A DNA stretch of 64,000 bases from Myxococcales bacterium. Lineage in GTDB: Bacteria > Myxococcota_A > Polyangia > Polyangiales > Polyangiaceae. The stretch covers positions 372,001 to 436,000 of the forward strand of contig JADJCA010000009.1 of assembly GCA_016703425.1 (NCBI GenBank). The letters run 5' to 3'. How positions within the stretch are numbered: the stretch's first letter is position 1; the number at the start of each line of letters is the position of its first letter. The notes under the pieces were generated by a model. That model searched no databases, was not told the DNA's origin, and was given only the letters and a program-made list of their open reading frames with translations. The translations under genes and the position numbers were made by a program. Shown piece by piece: positions 8,635 through 18,295 of the stretch.

Positions 8635-9662
8635 GCCGAGAGCGTGAACGTGATGAGCTCGGCGCGCGCGTGGCGCTGGCGCAGGGCGCGGGCGGGCCGG
8701 CGATGCGCTCGCTCATCGAATCTGTCTTCCTCGCCGATGTGACCGACCCCGAGGCGCGGGCGATGGGCGACGGCGCGGCGATCGCGCTCGGCGATCGATG
8801 GCTCGTCGTGACGACCGACGCGCACGTCGTCTCGCCGGTCTTCTTTCCTGGCGGCGACATCGGACGCTTGGCCGTCTCGGGTGTCGTCAACGATCTGGCG
8901 ATGATGGGCGCGTGCGACGTGCTCGCGCTCACCTCGAGCGTCATCGTCGAAGAAGGGTTCGCCATCGAGGCCCTCCGGCGCATTCACGCGTCGATGCAGT
9001 TGGCCTGTCGCGAGGCCGGCACGCGCGTCGTGACCGGCGACACCAAGGTGATGCGCAAGGGAGAGGTCGACGGCGTGGTGCTCTCGACGAGCGGCATCGG
9101 CCTCACCGATCGCGTCGTGCGCGACTCTGGCCTCGCGATCGGTGACGCGATCCTCATCACGGGCACCCTCGGCGACCACGGCCTCGCTGTCCTCGGCGCC
9201 CGGAACGGTCTCGGCCTCGAGGGAGAGCTCCGCTCCGACGTGGCGCCGCTGAATGGCCTCATCCGCGCGGCGCTCGCGGCAGGAGGTACGGAGCTCCACG
9301 CGATGAAGGACCCGACGCGCGGCGGCGTGACGAGCGCCCTCGCCGAGATGGCGGACAAGGCCGGCGTGGCCATTGTCTTGGACGAGGCGGCCCTGCCGAT
9401 GAGCGCGGCGGGCCGCGCCGCGGCCGAGCTCCTCGGGATCGACCCGCTCATCGTCGCCAACGAAGGAAAGGCGCTCCTCGGCGTCCATCCGAGCGCTGCC
9501 GGGCGCGTCCTCGCGGCGCTCCGCGCGCACCCGCTCGGTCGGGACGCCGCGTGCATCGGGCGGGTCACCGACGGCGAGAAGGGGAGCTTGCTCATGGACA
9601 CCGGTTTCGGCACGCGCCGCCTCTTCGAGCGCGACGGCGATCCGCTGCCGAGGATCTGCTAG
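8631..9662 (+). CDS. hypE: HypE, carbamoyl dehydratase
   Basis: HypE (343 residues) receives the carbamoyl group from HypF on its C-terminal Cys and dehydrates it with ATP to a thiocyanate, the CN donor. The sequence ends in LPRIC, exactly the family's essential C-terminal Cys. PurM-like signatures are present: MGDGAAIAL, VVTTDAHVVSP, VNDLAMMGA, TGDTKVM and MKDPTRGGVTSAL. The ATG at 8631 overlaps the hypD stop as ATGA, so translation is probably coupled. Confidence 0.95.
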   Translation: MSRERERDELGARVALAQGAGGPAMRSLIESVFLADVTDPEARAMGDGAAIALGDRWLVVTTDAHVVSPVFFPGGDIGRLAVSGVVNDLAMMGACDVLALTSSVIVEEGFAIEALRRIHASMQLACREAGTRVVTGDTKVMRKGEVDGVVLSTSGIGLTDRVVRDSGLAIGDAILITGTLGDHGLAVLGARNGLGLEGELRSDVAPLNGLIRAALAAGGTELHAMKDPTRGGVTSALAEMADKAGVAIVLDEAALPMSAAGRAAAELLGIDPLIVANEGKALLGVHPSAAGRVLAALRAHPLGRDAACIGRVTDGEKGSLLMDTGFGTRRLFERDGDPLPRIC

Positions 9663-9674
9663 GACCGTGCCGTC

Positions 9675-10022
9675 ATGCACGAGATCTCGCTGGTCCATTC
9701 GCTCTTCGATCAAGCCGATCGCGCCATCGCTCCGCATAAGAGCCGCGCGGTGCGCTTGATGAAGGTGCGCATCGGTGAGCTCGCGGGGGTCGACGCCGGC
9801 CTCTTCCGCACCGCCTTCGACGGCTGCCGCACGGAGCGCGGCTACGCGGCGGCGGCGCTCGAGATCGACCTGGAGCGCGCCGCGTGGAGCTGCGCCGCAT
9901 GTGGCGCGGCGTTGACCCAAGGGGACCGGCTTCGCTGCACCGCTTGCGACGGCGAGGCGAGGCTCACCAAAGGGGGAGACCTCATCCTGGATCGGCTGGA
10001 GCTGGAGGTCGTCGATGTGTGA
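9675..10022 (+). CDS. hypA: HypA, nickel metallochaperone
   Basis: The 115-residue HypA delivers Ni to the hydrogenase large subunit together with HypB. The N-terminus MHEISLVHS supplies the conserved Ni-binding His at position 2. The structural zinc site is formed by CAACG and CTACDG in the second half. It starts 12 bases after hypE and overlaps hypB by eight bases. Confidence 0.94.
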   Translation: MHEISLVHSLFDQADRAIAPHKSRAVRLMKVRIGELAGVDAGLFRTAFDGCRTERGYAAAALEIDLERAAWSCAACGAALTQGDRLRCTACDGEARLTKGGDLILDRLELEVVDV

Positions 10023-10713
10023 AGTCTGCGGTTGCGGCGATCCGCACAAGGTCTCGTTGGACGTTCACGCGTCGCTCCTCTCGGACAACGATCGCGAGGC
10101 CCATCACTTGCGCGAGCACTTCGCAACGGCCGGCGTCCTAGCCTTGAACGTCATGGGCTCGCCTGGCTCGGGCAAGACGGCCCTCATCGAAGCCGCGGCG
10201 CTCGCGCTCCGCGGGCGGCTTCGCCTGGCCGGCGTCAGCGGCGACCTCGCCACGTCGCTCGATGCCGAGCGCCTGGCGCGGGCTGGCGTCCGCGCGGCGC
10301 CCATCACCACCGGCTCGGCGTGTCACCTCGACGCGTCGATGGTGCACCACGCGCTCCATGACGCGTCGCTGGCGGCGGCCGTCGACGCCTGTGACGTCTT
10401 CTTCATCGAGAACGTAGGCAACCTGGTCTGCCCGGCGATCTACGATCTCGGGCAGGCCGCCAACGTGGTGGTGTTGTCGGTCACCGAGGGCGTCGACAAG
10501 CCGCTGAAGTATCCAGTCATGTTCCGCAAGGCCGACCTCGTGATCCTCTCGAAGGTCGACCTGCTCCCGTACCTGCCCGGCGTGTCCGTCGCGGCGCTAC
10601 GGGAGAACCTGGGGCGCGTGATGCCGTCGGCTCGCGCCGTCGAAGTCTCCGCAACGACGGGCGACGGCGTGACGGGCTTCATCGATTGGCTCGAGCAACA
10701 GCGCGCGAGATGA
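10015..10713 (+). CDS. hypB: HypB, nickel-inserting GTPase
   Basis: HypB (232 residues) is a SIMIBI-class GTPase that drives nickel insertion. The N-terminal MCEVCGCGD carries the high-affinity CxxCGC nickel motif but no poly-His storage stretch. The P-loop is GSPGSGKT. Other GTPase signatures are the SGDLATSLDA switch region, IENVGNLVCPA, and LSKVDLLPYL as the NKxD-equivalent. It closes the hox-hyp operon. Confidence 0.95.
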   Translation: MCEVCGCGDPHKVSLDVHASLLSDNDREAHHLREHFATAGVLALNVMGSPGSGKTALIEAAALALRGRLRLAGVSGDLATSLDAERLARAGVRAAPITTGSACHLDASMVHHALHDASLAAAVDACDVFFIENVGNLVCPAIYDLGQAANVVVLSVTEGVDKPLKYPVMFRKADLVILSKVDLLPYLPGVSVAALRENLGRVMPSARAVEVSATTGDGVTGFIDWLEQQRAR

Positions 10714-10760
10714 CGTCGGCGAGCCCTGAACGCGTGCAGCCTTAATCGCCGTCGCAAGGG

Positions 10761-10779
10761 GACGCGGGCATCGCGCGTC
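10761..10779 (+). terminator. Possible hairpin after the hox-hyp operon
   Basis: GACGCG at 10761-10766 pairs with CGCGTC at 10774-10779 around a seven-base loop, about 50 bases after hypB. There is no T run after it, so it would be a weak intrinsic terminator at best. Confidence 0.25.
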
Positions 10780-10947
10780 TTCACCACTCGCCACACCGTG
10801 ACCGCCCCCGCGCCACGCACACCTGTCGGCAAACGACGCACAAATGCGCCAGGAGAATTTGCGCTCGTGCGCTTCTTCTTCCCTCGCACCCATGAAAGCC
10901 TGGCTCGACGAAGCCAGCCCGAGCGCCGGGCCGCACACGGAGTCGAC

Positions 10948-13900
10948 ATGTTTCGTTCCAAGAACGGCAGCCGGTACGTCGTCCTTCTCCCCGCTCCCCT
11001 AGTCGCCCTCCTCATCGGAGCGGCGTGCAGCAGCGCCGAGCCAGAAGGCGCGACCGCGACGAGCCCTGACGGCGGTGTCGACCCGGACGTCGGCACCAAT
11101 CCGTCTCCCGCGCCGACGTCCTCAACCCCGCCCCCCTCGCAGCCAAGCTGCGGCGCCGGTGCTCCCCGCCTCTGCAACCTCGGGGAAGCGTGCAACGCCT
11201 CGGCCGACTGCGCGAGCGGGGCCTGCGAGGGTAACCTCTGCGTCGCGCTCGATGCCTGCAGCGACGGCACGAAGAACGGCACCGAGACGGACGTCGATTG
11301 CGGCGGAGCGGCCTGCGGCAAGTGCGACAACGGGAAGGACTGCGCCGTCGCCGGCGACTGCAAGGTCGACGCATGCAACGCTGGCAAGTGCCAGGCAGCG
11401 ACATGCCTCGACGGCGTGAAGAACGCCGGCGAGAGCGACAAGGACTGCGGAGGAGCCTCCTGCGGCGCCTGCGACGCCGGCCTCGCGTGCGCCGCGGCGA
11501 CCGACTGCAAGAGCCTCGTGTGCACTTCGTCCGTTTGCCAGGCGCCGACGTGCTCGGACGGCGCGAAGAACGGCGCTGAGAAAGGCGTCGATTGCGGCGG
11601 CACCTGCCCGTTGCCGTGCGATCCGTCGCTCCTGGCCACGCCCATCGATCCCTCGATCCCGACGGACCTCTTCGAGGCCAACAAGTTTCTCTTTACGGGC
11701 CAAGACGCCCTACAGACGGGCGTAACCGCCACCTTCGACCCGAAGCGGTTCGCGATCCTCCGCGGCAAGGTCGTCGACGGCGGCGACAAGCCGCTCGGTG
11801 GGGTCACGGTGCGGCTCGCCGGTCACCCCGAATACGGTTCGACGCTCACCCGCGCCGACGGCGCCTTCGACATGGCCGTCAACGGCGGCGAGTACTTCGT
11901 CGTCGACTTCACCAAGACCTCGTTCATCGCGAGTCAGCGGCGCGTGCTCGCGCCGTGGCGCGACGTCGCGTGGGCAGACGAGGTCGCGCTCCTGCAGCTC
12001 GATTCGGCAAAGACCGTCGTGGACTTTAGCGCGCCGATGCAGAGTCACGCGGGCAGCGTCGTGACCGACGCCAACGGCACGCGGCAAGCCGTCGTGATGT
12101 TCGCCGCCGGCACCACGGCAACGATGACGATGCCCAACGGGTCGACACAGTCGCTGAGCGGACCGCTCACCGTTCGTGCCACCGAATACACGGCCGGAGC
12201 CATCGGACCGCGCGCCATGCCCGGCGAGATGTCCGCTCCGATCGGCTACAACTACGCCGTCGAACTGAGCGTCGACGAGGCCATCGCGGCGGGCGCCGCG
12301 AGCGTGAGCTTCAGCAAGCCGGTCATCACGTACGTCGACAACTTCATGGCACTCCCTGTCGGCAAGAGCGTGCCCATGGGGTCCTACGATCGCATCAAGT
12401 CGGCGTGGCTCCCCTCGGGCGACGGCAAGGTGGTGAAGGTCGTCGCGCTGAGCGGCGGCCTCGCCGACCTCGACACCGACGGGGACGGCCTCGCCGACGC
12501 CCCGGCGAAGCTCGCCTCGCTCGGCATCTCCGACGACGAGCGAAAAGAGGTCGCCAACAAGTACGCCGCCGGCAAGACGCTCTGGCGCGCCGCGGTCACG
12601 CACTTCACGCCGTGGGACTGCAACTGGTCCGTCGTGCCCCCCGACGACGCGGAAGCCCCAAACCTGCCGCCGCCGCGCGCGAGCCGCGCCAGCGCGCGCT
12701 CTTGCGCGCAGGCGGGCTCGGTCATCGACGTGCAGAACCGTGGCCTCGGCGAGACCGTGAAGCTTGCCGCAGGAGTCCCTTTCGGACTTCACTATTCGAG
12801 CGCCGCAGCGCCCGCGCGGCTGCAGGGACCCGAAATCGAAATCACGCTCACCGGCAACAAGCCACCGGCGTCTTTGCAGAAGGTCATCCTCGACATCGAG
12901 ATCGCCGGCCAGAGGGTTAGCTTCTCGAAGGCGCCGACCGCGAACCAGGATCACACCTTCACGTGGGATGGTCGCGACGGCTACGGCCGGCGAATCCAAG
13001 GTCCCGTCTGGGCCACGGTGCGAGTTGGGTACGCCTACGTGCCGCGCTACGTCGATCCCATCACGTTCGGAACGAGCTGGGGTCGCTTTCCGACGGGTGG
13101 CGGAGGCGGAGGCGGTGGCGGTGGCGGTGGCGGTGTGGCGACGATCAGCACCATCGGGCGCGAGTTCATCCTTCTCCGGCAAACGTTCCGCGTCCTCGTG
13201 AACGCAGACGGGGGGATGGATCGCCGTGGCCTGGGCCTGGGTGGCTGGACCGCAACACCACACCACGTCTACTCGGCCGAAGGACGAACGCTCTATCGCG
13301 GCGACGGTACCGTCGAGGAGCGCTCGGCGCTCGGCTACAAGCTGAAGAGCCAAGTGACGGGCTACGCGAACGTGCCGGGGCCTATGGTCGCCGCGGCCGA
13401 CGGCGCCGTCTTCTTCCTGCACAGCGGGCGCATCATGAAGCGAGCGCCCGATGGCGCGGTCACCCAGGCGATCGCCCCGGCGGTCTGCGGGTCACGCTTC
13501 ACCGTCGGCCGCGACGGCAACTTCTACGTCGTTTGCACAACGCGGATCGAGAAGATGACGCCGGCCGGCGTCGTTACGAAGGTGATGGACATCCCGGCCG
13601 GCGGCGGCGCCATCGACACGGCGCCCGACGGGACGCTCTACTTCGCGAACCAGCCGGCGAGCTGTGGCACGACGGTCAACCTGACGCGGATCTCGCCCGA
13701 CGGATTCGTCTCCCCTCCAGACGCGCTCGACGGCACGGGCGTGTGTCTTTGGGACCTGAAGGTTGGCCCCAATGGCGACGTCTTCTATGGCGGCCGCCTC
13801 GGGGTGAGGCGCTCGGGGCGCGACGGCGCGTCGCGCATCGTCGCTGGAACCGGAAGCTACCAACAGTACGCGGGCGACGGCGTCGCGGGAACGGCGGCGA

Positions 13901-16900
13901 AGATCTACGACGCGATCACCTTCGCCGTCGATCCGCGCGACGGAGCCCTCTTCCTCAACGACACGATCGCCATTCGTCGCTTGGCGCCCGACGGGACGCT
14001 GCGAACGGTGGCGGGCACAGGGCAGGCCCCGCCCGGTGCCGGACCTTTCCTCGACAACGTGCCGGCTCGCGACGCGCGCATCGGTGCGGCCTACGGCATC
14101 GCCGTCGGCCCGGGCGGCGATGTTTGGTTCGGCGACCACTCGGGCACGAACGCCTTGCGCAGCTTGTCGCGGACGATGCCCTCGTTCTCGGCAAGCGATC
14201 TCACGGTCGTCTCGGACGACGCGACAGAGGTCTTCCAGTTCGACAAGTACGGACGTCACCTGAAGACGCGGGATGCCGTTACCGGGGCAACCCTCTTCGC
14301 GTTCGGCTACGACGCGAACGGGCGCTTGTCGACGATCACCGACCGCGACGGCCTGGTGACGACCTTCGAGCGCGACGCCAACGGAAATCCGTCGGCCATC
14401 GTCGCGCCGAGCGGCGTGAAGGCGGCAGTCACGGTCGATGCCGACGGGTACGTCTCGAGCGTGGCCGACGCGGCGAACCGCAAGACCCAGCTGAGCTACG
14501 GCTCCGGCGGCCTCCTCGTGGGCAAGACGGCGCCGGGGAACGTGAGCCACACGTTCGCTTACGAAGCGAAGCAGGGCCGCCTCGCGACGGACCAGTCGCC
14601 GACCGCGTCGACCACGGTCAGCGAAGCCTTCAGCGCGGGGACCAAAACGTGGACCGCGACGTCGGCGGGTGGCGAGGTCAACACGTACAGCGAGCAAGAT
14701 CTCGCGAGCGGCGGCACGAAGCGCACGTACCTGTCGCCCCACGGGGGTGTGGCCACGACGGCGCTGAACGACTCCGGCTCCTTCGACCGCGAGTTCGAGG
14801 ATGGGTCGCGGCTCCACATCGACTCGGCGCCCGATCCGCGCTGGGGTGTGGTCTCAGACCGGCTCGTGAGGGCCTGGCAACTGACGACGCCCGGCGGCAC
14901 CAAGATGGTCGCAACGGCGACGCGGGCGGCCACTTTAGCCACGCCGAACGATCCCTTCAGCGTGACCTCGTTGACGACGACGCTCAACGTGAACGGCCGC
15001 AACTACGTCACGAACCGAAATGTCGCGACGGGAGTAACAACGCAAACGTCGCCGGCGGGCCGGGTGTCGTCGGCGAAGCTAGACGCGACGGGTCGACCGC
15101 TCGAGGTCTCGCCCCCGGGAGTCACGGTTCCGCTCCTCCTGACATACGGCGCCGACGGGCATCTCGCGAGCACGGCGCAAGGCGACGTGACGAACGCCTA
15201 CACGTATGACGCCGAGGGCCGCGTTGCCACTGGGACACGAGCCAGCGGCGACACGACGACGATCTCACGCGACAGCTTTGGACGCATCAGCAAGATCGCG
15301 TCCTCGAGTGGCCGCTCCACCGAGTACACGTACGATGCGGCCGATCAGCTCACGTCGGTCACGAGCCCCAGCGGCGCCGTTCACATGCTGGCCTACGCGA
15401 GCGACGGCCTGCGCACCGGCTACACGTCGCCAAGCGGAAAGGCCCGGAGCTACGCGTTCGACGCCAACCGCAGGCTGAGCGCGCTCACGCTCGAAGATGG
15501 CCGCGTGATCCAGTTCGCGCGGAGCGCCGGTCGGCTCGTCGATACCGTCTACCCGGAGGCGATGACGACGCGCACCTACGCGGGCGCTACGGAGCGCCTC
15601 GCGACCATCACCTGGACGCCGGCTTCGGGCTCGGCCCAGACCGTCACGCAGACGTACGACGGACCGAACGTGACCGGCATCGCGTTCACCGGCCCCGCCC
15701 AGGGCGCGTACACGTTCGGCTTCGACGCGCCGAGCGCCGGCGCGAGCAACTTCTGGGTCACGTCGCGCACCCTCGATGCCGCTGCGGCCACGACTTTCGC
15801 ATACGACGCCGACGGAAACATGGTCGGTGCCGGCCCGTTCAACATGGTGCGCGGAGCCAACGGAGGCGCGACCGCGATCCGCATCGGCTCAACGCCCGCC
15901 ATCACCGTCACCTACGACGCGCTCGGTCGCATCACCGACCGCACGGTGGCGGTGAACGGAGCGACGCAATACGCCGCTGCGCTGACCTACGATGTCGTGG
16001 GTCGCATCGCCACGAAGGTCGAGAAGGCCGCCGGCGCCACGCACACCTACGGCTACAGCTACGACGCCGACGGGCACCTCACCGCCGTCACACGCGACGG
16101 CGGACAACTTGCACAATACACCTACGATCTCGACGGAAACCGAACGGGCTGGGCCTACGACTCGCTGTCCGAGACAACGACCTTCGACGCAGGCGGGCGG
16201 GTGGCGACGAGCGCGACCGTTGCCTACGCGTTCAACGACGCCGGGCAGATGACCGGCCGCGGCGCCGACACCTTCGCCGTGAGCGCCCGTGGTGAGCTGC
16301 TCTCGGCGAGCGTGGGCGGCAAGACCGTTTCGTACACCTACGACGGCTACGGCCAGCGCGTCGCTCGCACCGACGCCGGCGGCACGACGCAATACCTCTA
16401 CGGAGACGCGGCCTTTCGCGTGAGCCACTCGCGCGCGGCGAACGGCACGCTCTCCGAGTACTTCTATGACGACGACGGGCGACTCTTCGCGGTCGTGCGC
16501 GGCGGCGTCACTTATTGGGTCGCGACGGACCAAGTCGGAACGCCACGGGCCGTCGTCGACACGTCGGGCGGCGTCGTGATGGCCGCCGCGTACGACGACT
16601 TCGGTCGGCTCGTCGGGGGAAACCCGAGCGCCTTCGAGCTTCCCGTTGGCTTCGCCGGAGGCATGCCCGACGAGCTGACCAAGCTCGTGCGCTTCGGGTA
16701 CCGCGACTATGATCCGGCGGCGGGACGCTGGACGGCGCGTGACCCGATCCTCTTCGACGGTCGGCAGGTGAACCTCTACGCCTACGTCGGCAACGATCCG
16801 GTGAACGCCCGCGATCCTTTGGGCCTCTGGAAGATCGGCTGGTCGGGCTACACGGGGATCGGCGGCGGCCTCTCGCTGGCGTACAAGCCGGGCCAGGGGT

Positions 16901-17256
16901 TCCAGGTCTGCGCCGAAGCCGGCTTTGGCGTCGGCACCTCGTACGAAGTGCAGCCCTTCCTGAACGACGGTTACGACGACGACCCGGGACCCAAGGGGTT
17001 TGCCAGTGCCAAGCTCTCGGTGCTCAAGCTCTCGGCGGAGCTCGAGTTGACCCACAAGTTCTGGGCCGAATGCGACGCCGTCTCGAACTCCGCGAAGCTG
17101 AAGTTCGAGGGTCTGCGAGCTGCGAAGGTCGAATACGACTTCGACAACCTCAACGAGGGCCTCAAGTACAAGCCCGACGACCCGATGAAGAGGAAGGACA
17201 ACCCGCTCAAGGTGAAGGCGGAGGCGAAGTACGGCGTCAAGGCCTGCACCAAGTAG
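10948..17256 (+). CDS. Giant secreted RHS/YD-repeat protein with Cys repeats and variable C-terminal tip
   Basis: From the ATG at 10948 the product has about 2102 residues. It starts with a signal sequence and probable lipobox (LIGAACSS). Residues about 100-225 hold three Cys modules of the CSDGTKNGTETDVDCGG type. A carboxypeptidase-regulatory-like beta domain follows near 270-330. A Gly tract and NHL-like repeats (VAGTGSYQQYAGDG, VAGTGQAPPG) come next. A long YD-repeat region fills about 1095-1905. The RHS core ends in FGYRDYDPAAGRWTARDP and NDPVNARDPLGL, the usual cleavage boundary. The last ~140 residues after DPLGL are unlike the rest and match no toxin I recognise. In RHS families such tips carry the effector. 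No obvious immunity gene follows; the next gene is a thioredoxin-fold-like lipoprotein. A role in contact-dependent or predatory competition is inference. Confidence 0.85.
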   Translation: MFRSKNGSRYVVLLPAPLVALLIGAACSSAEPEGATATSPDGGVDPDVGTNPSPAPTSSTPPPSQPSCGAGAPRLCNLGEACNASADCASGACEGNLCVALDACSDGTKNGTETDVDCGGAACGKCDNGKDCAVAGDCKVDACNAGKCQAATCLDGVKNAGESDKDCGGASCGACDAGLACAAATDCKSLVCTSSVCQAPTCSDGAKNGAEKGVDCGGTCPLPCDPSLLATPIDPSIPTDLFEANKFLFTGQDALQTGVTATFDPKRFAILRGKVVDGGDKPLGGVTVRLAGHPEYGSTLTRADGAFDMAVNGGEYFVVDFTKTSFIASQRRVLAPWRDVAWADEVALLQLDSAKTVVDFSAPMQSHAGSVVTDANGTRQAVVMFAAGTTATMTMPNGSTQSLSGPLTVRATEYTAGAIGPRAMPGEMSAPIGYNYAVELSVDEAIAAGAASVSFSKPVITYVDNFMALPVGKSVPMGSYDRIKSAWLPSGDGKVVKVVALSGGLADLDTDGDGLADAPAKLASLGISDDERKEVANKYAAGKTLWRAAVTHFTPWDCNWSVVPPDDAEAPNLPPPRASRASARSCAQAGSVIDVQNRGLGETVKLAAGVPFGLHYSSAAAPARLQGPEIEITLTGNKPPASLQKVILDIEIAGQRVSFSKAPTANQDHTFTWDGRDGYGRRIQGPVWATVRVGYAYVPRYVDPITFGTSWGRFPTGGGGGGGGGGGGGVATISTIGREFILLRQTFRVLVNADGGMDRRGLGLGGWTATPHHVYSAEGRTLYRGDGTVEERSALGYKLKSQVTGYANVPGPMVAAADGAVFFLHSGRIMKRAPDGAVTQAIAPAVCGSRFTVGRDGNFYVVCTTRIEKMTPAGVVTKVMDIPAGGGAIDTAPDGTLYFANQPASCGTTVNLTRISPDGFVSPPDALDGTGVCLWDLKVGPNGDVFYGGRLGVRRSGRDGASRIVAGTGSYQQYAGDGVAGTAAKIYDAITFAVDPRDGALFLNDTIAIRRLAPDGTLRTVAGTGQAPPGAGPFLDNVPARDARIGAAYGIAVGPGGDVWFGDHSGTNALRSLSRTMPSFSASDLTVVSDDATEVFQFDKYGRHLKTRDAVTGATLFAFGYDANGRLSTITDRDGLVTTFERDANGNPSAIVAPSGVKAAVTVDADGYVSSVADAANRKTQLSYGSGGLLVGKTAPGNVSHTFAYEAKQGRLATDQSPTASTTVSEAFSAGTKTWTATSAGGEVNTYSEQDLASGGTKRTYLSPHGGVATTALNDSGSFDREFEDGSRLHIDSAPDPRWGVVSDRLVRAWQLTTPGGTKMVATATRAATLATPNDPFSVTSLTTTLNVNGRNYVTNRNVATGVTTQTSPAGRVSSAKLDATGRPLEVSPPGVTVPLLLTYGADGHLASTAQGDVTNAYTYDAEGRVATGTRASGDTTTISRDSFGRISKIASSSGRSTEYTYDAADQLTSVTSPSGAVHMLAYASDGLRTGYTSPSGKARSYAFDANRRLSALTLEDGRVIQFARSAGRLVDTVYPEAMTTRTYAGATERLATITWTPASGSAQTVTQTYDGPNVTGIAFTGPAQGAYTFGFDAPSAGASNFWVTSRTLDAAAATTFAYDADGNMVGAGPFNMVRGANGGATAIRIGSTPAITVTYDALGRITDRTVAVNGATQYAAALTYDVVGRIATKVEKAAGATHTYGYSYDADGHLTAVTRDGGQLAQYTYDLDGNRTGWAYDSLSETTTFDAGGRVATSATVAYAFNDAGQMTGRGADTFAVSARGELLSASVGGKTVSYTYDGYGQRVARTDAGGTTQYLYGDAAFRVSHSRAANGTLSEYFYDDDGRLFAVVRGGVTYWVATDQVGTPRAVVDTSGGVVMAAAYDDFGRLVGGNPSAFELPVGFAGGMPDELTKLVRFGYRDYDPAAGRWTARDPILFDGRQVNLYAYVGNDPVNARDPLGLWKIGWSGYTGIGGGLSLAYKPGQGFQVCAEAGFGVGTSYEVQPFLNDGYDDDPGPKGFASAKLSVLKLSAELELTHKFWAECDAVSNSAKLKFEGLRAAKVEYDFDNLNEGLKYKPDDPMKRKDNPLKVKAEAKYGVKACTK
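13096..13135 (+). repeat. GGCGGT/GGCGGA tandem repeat encoding poly-Gly
   Basis: About 40 bases of GGCGGT and GGCGGA units encode a run of about 13 Gly within the RHS protein, between its N-terminal beta domains and the NHL-like part. The unit is a multiple of three, so length changes keep the frame and alter only a flexible linker. Confidence 0.7.
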
Positions 17257-17402
17257 AGAACGCCGCCGGCGCGATCGGCGAACCGAGCCATTCGAGTTCA
17301 ACAGGAGTGGAAGCCGGACCGAAGTGGCGCGGCCGATAGCGCGAACCGAGGACTTCTTCGATCCGCGGCGAATTCGGGCGCCCCGAGGACGTCCACCACG
17401 CC

Positions 17403-18257
17403 ATGGCCTCGATCCGCTTTTGCACGCTCGCCTTCGCCGGCGTTGCGCTCCTTCTCGGTAGCAGCGCGTGCAGCTCACCCAGCTACTACGGCCCCGTCAG
17501 CGGAGACGGCGGAGCCCCGCCTTCGACGTCGAACCTGCCGGAGATCAGCGCCGACAAGCTCGGCGGCAAGTGCAGCGGCGGCACGAGCATCGGCGACACC
17601 GTCGCGATCACGAGCGACCGCTGCGAAGGCGGCCTTTGCCTGATCGACGCGCGCAGCGGGCTCGAGATCTATTGCTCCGCCGACTGCTCGAACGCGCGCT
17701 GCCCCGAGGGCTACCTCTGCGAGTCGACCACCGTCTCGCCCAAGAAGGTGTGCTTCAAGGACCCCAACGGCACCGAGCCGCCGAAGACCGGGGCCGACGC
17801 AGGCGTCACCGCCGACTACCGCGACACCAAGCTCACTGGGTATCGCGAGGAGTTCACGACGTCGATGAAGCTCTCGCTGCGCGACTTCGGCGACGCAACC
17901 CGCAAGGACGTCGACCTTGTGGTCCTCATGATGAGCAGCGCGTGGGACGTGAACTCGAACAACCTGCTGGCCAAGGGCGCCACCAGCTTCGATCGCGTGC
18001 GCTTCGTGAGCGTGCTCGTCGAAGGCGCGAGCGTCGGAAAGCCGGCAAACAACAGCGACGTCATCGCGTGGCGCAACAAGCACCCGGGCTTCAACATGCT
18101 GCTCGATCCCGGGCTCACGACGCTGCGGCCCACGGTCGCGAACGATCTCACGGCGTTTCCCACGTTCGTAGCGCTCGACGCCAAGACGCTCGCGCGCGTG
18201 GGCGACGAATGGACGGGAACAGCCGACCTCGGCGCCGAGATCGACCAGCGCCGCTGA
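17403..18257 (+). CDS. Lipoprotein with degenerate thioredoxin-like domain
   Basis: The 284-residue protein has a signal peptide and lipobox (LLLGSSAC), then a Cys-containing segment (CSGGTSIGD, CEGGLCLID, CSADCSNARCPEGYLC). Its C-terminal half (about residues 140-284) looks like a thioredoxin or AhpC/TSA fold. DLVVLMMSSAWD resembles the first strand and LTAFPTFVALDAKT the cis-Pro loop. No CxxC active site is present, so it is unlikely to be an oxidoreductase. It may instead bind a partner in the envelope. It follows the RHS gene by about 150 bases in the same direction. The fold assignment is tentative. Confidence 0.65.
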   Translation: MASIRFCTLAFAGVALLLGSSACSSPSYYGPVSGDGGAPPSTSNLPEISADKLGGKCSGGTSIGDTVAITSDRCEGGLCLIDARSGLEIYCSADCSNARCPEGYLCESTTVSPKKVCFKDPNGTEPPKTGADAGVTADYRDTKLTGYREEFTTSMKLSLRDFGDATRKDVDLVVLMMSSAWDVNSNNLLAKGATSFDRVRFVSVLVEGASVGKPANNSDVIAWRNKHPGFNMLLDPGLTTLRPTVANDLTAFPTFVALDAKTLARVGDEWTGTADLGAEIDQRR

Positions 18258-18295
18258 CTCGCGCCCTCGACGCGAGCCGGCGGCGCCTTCGTGGA

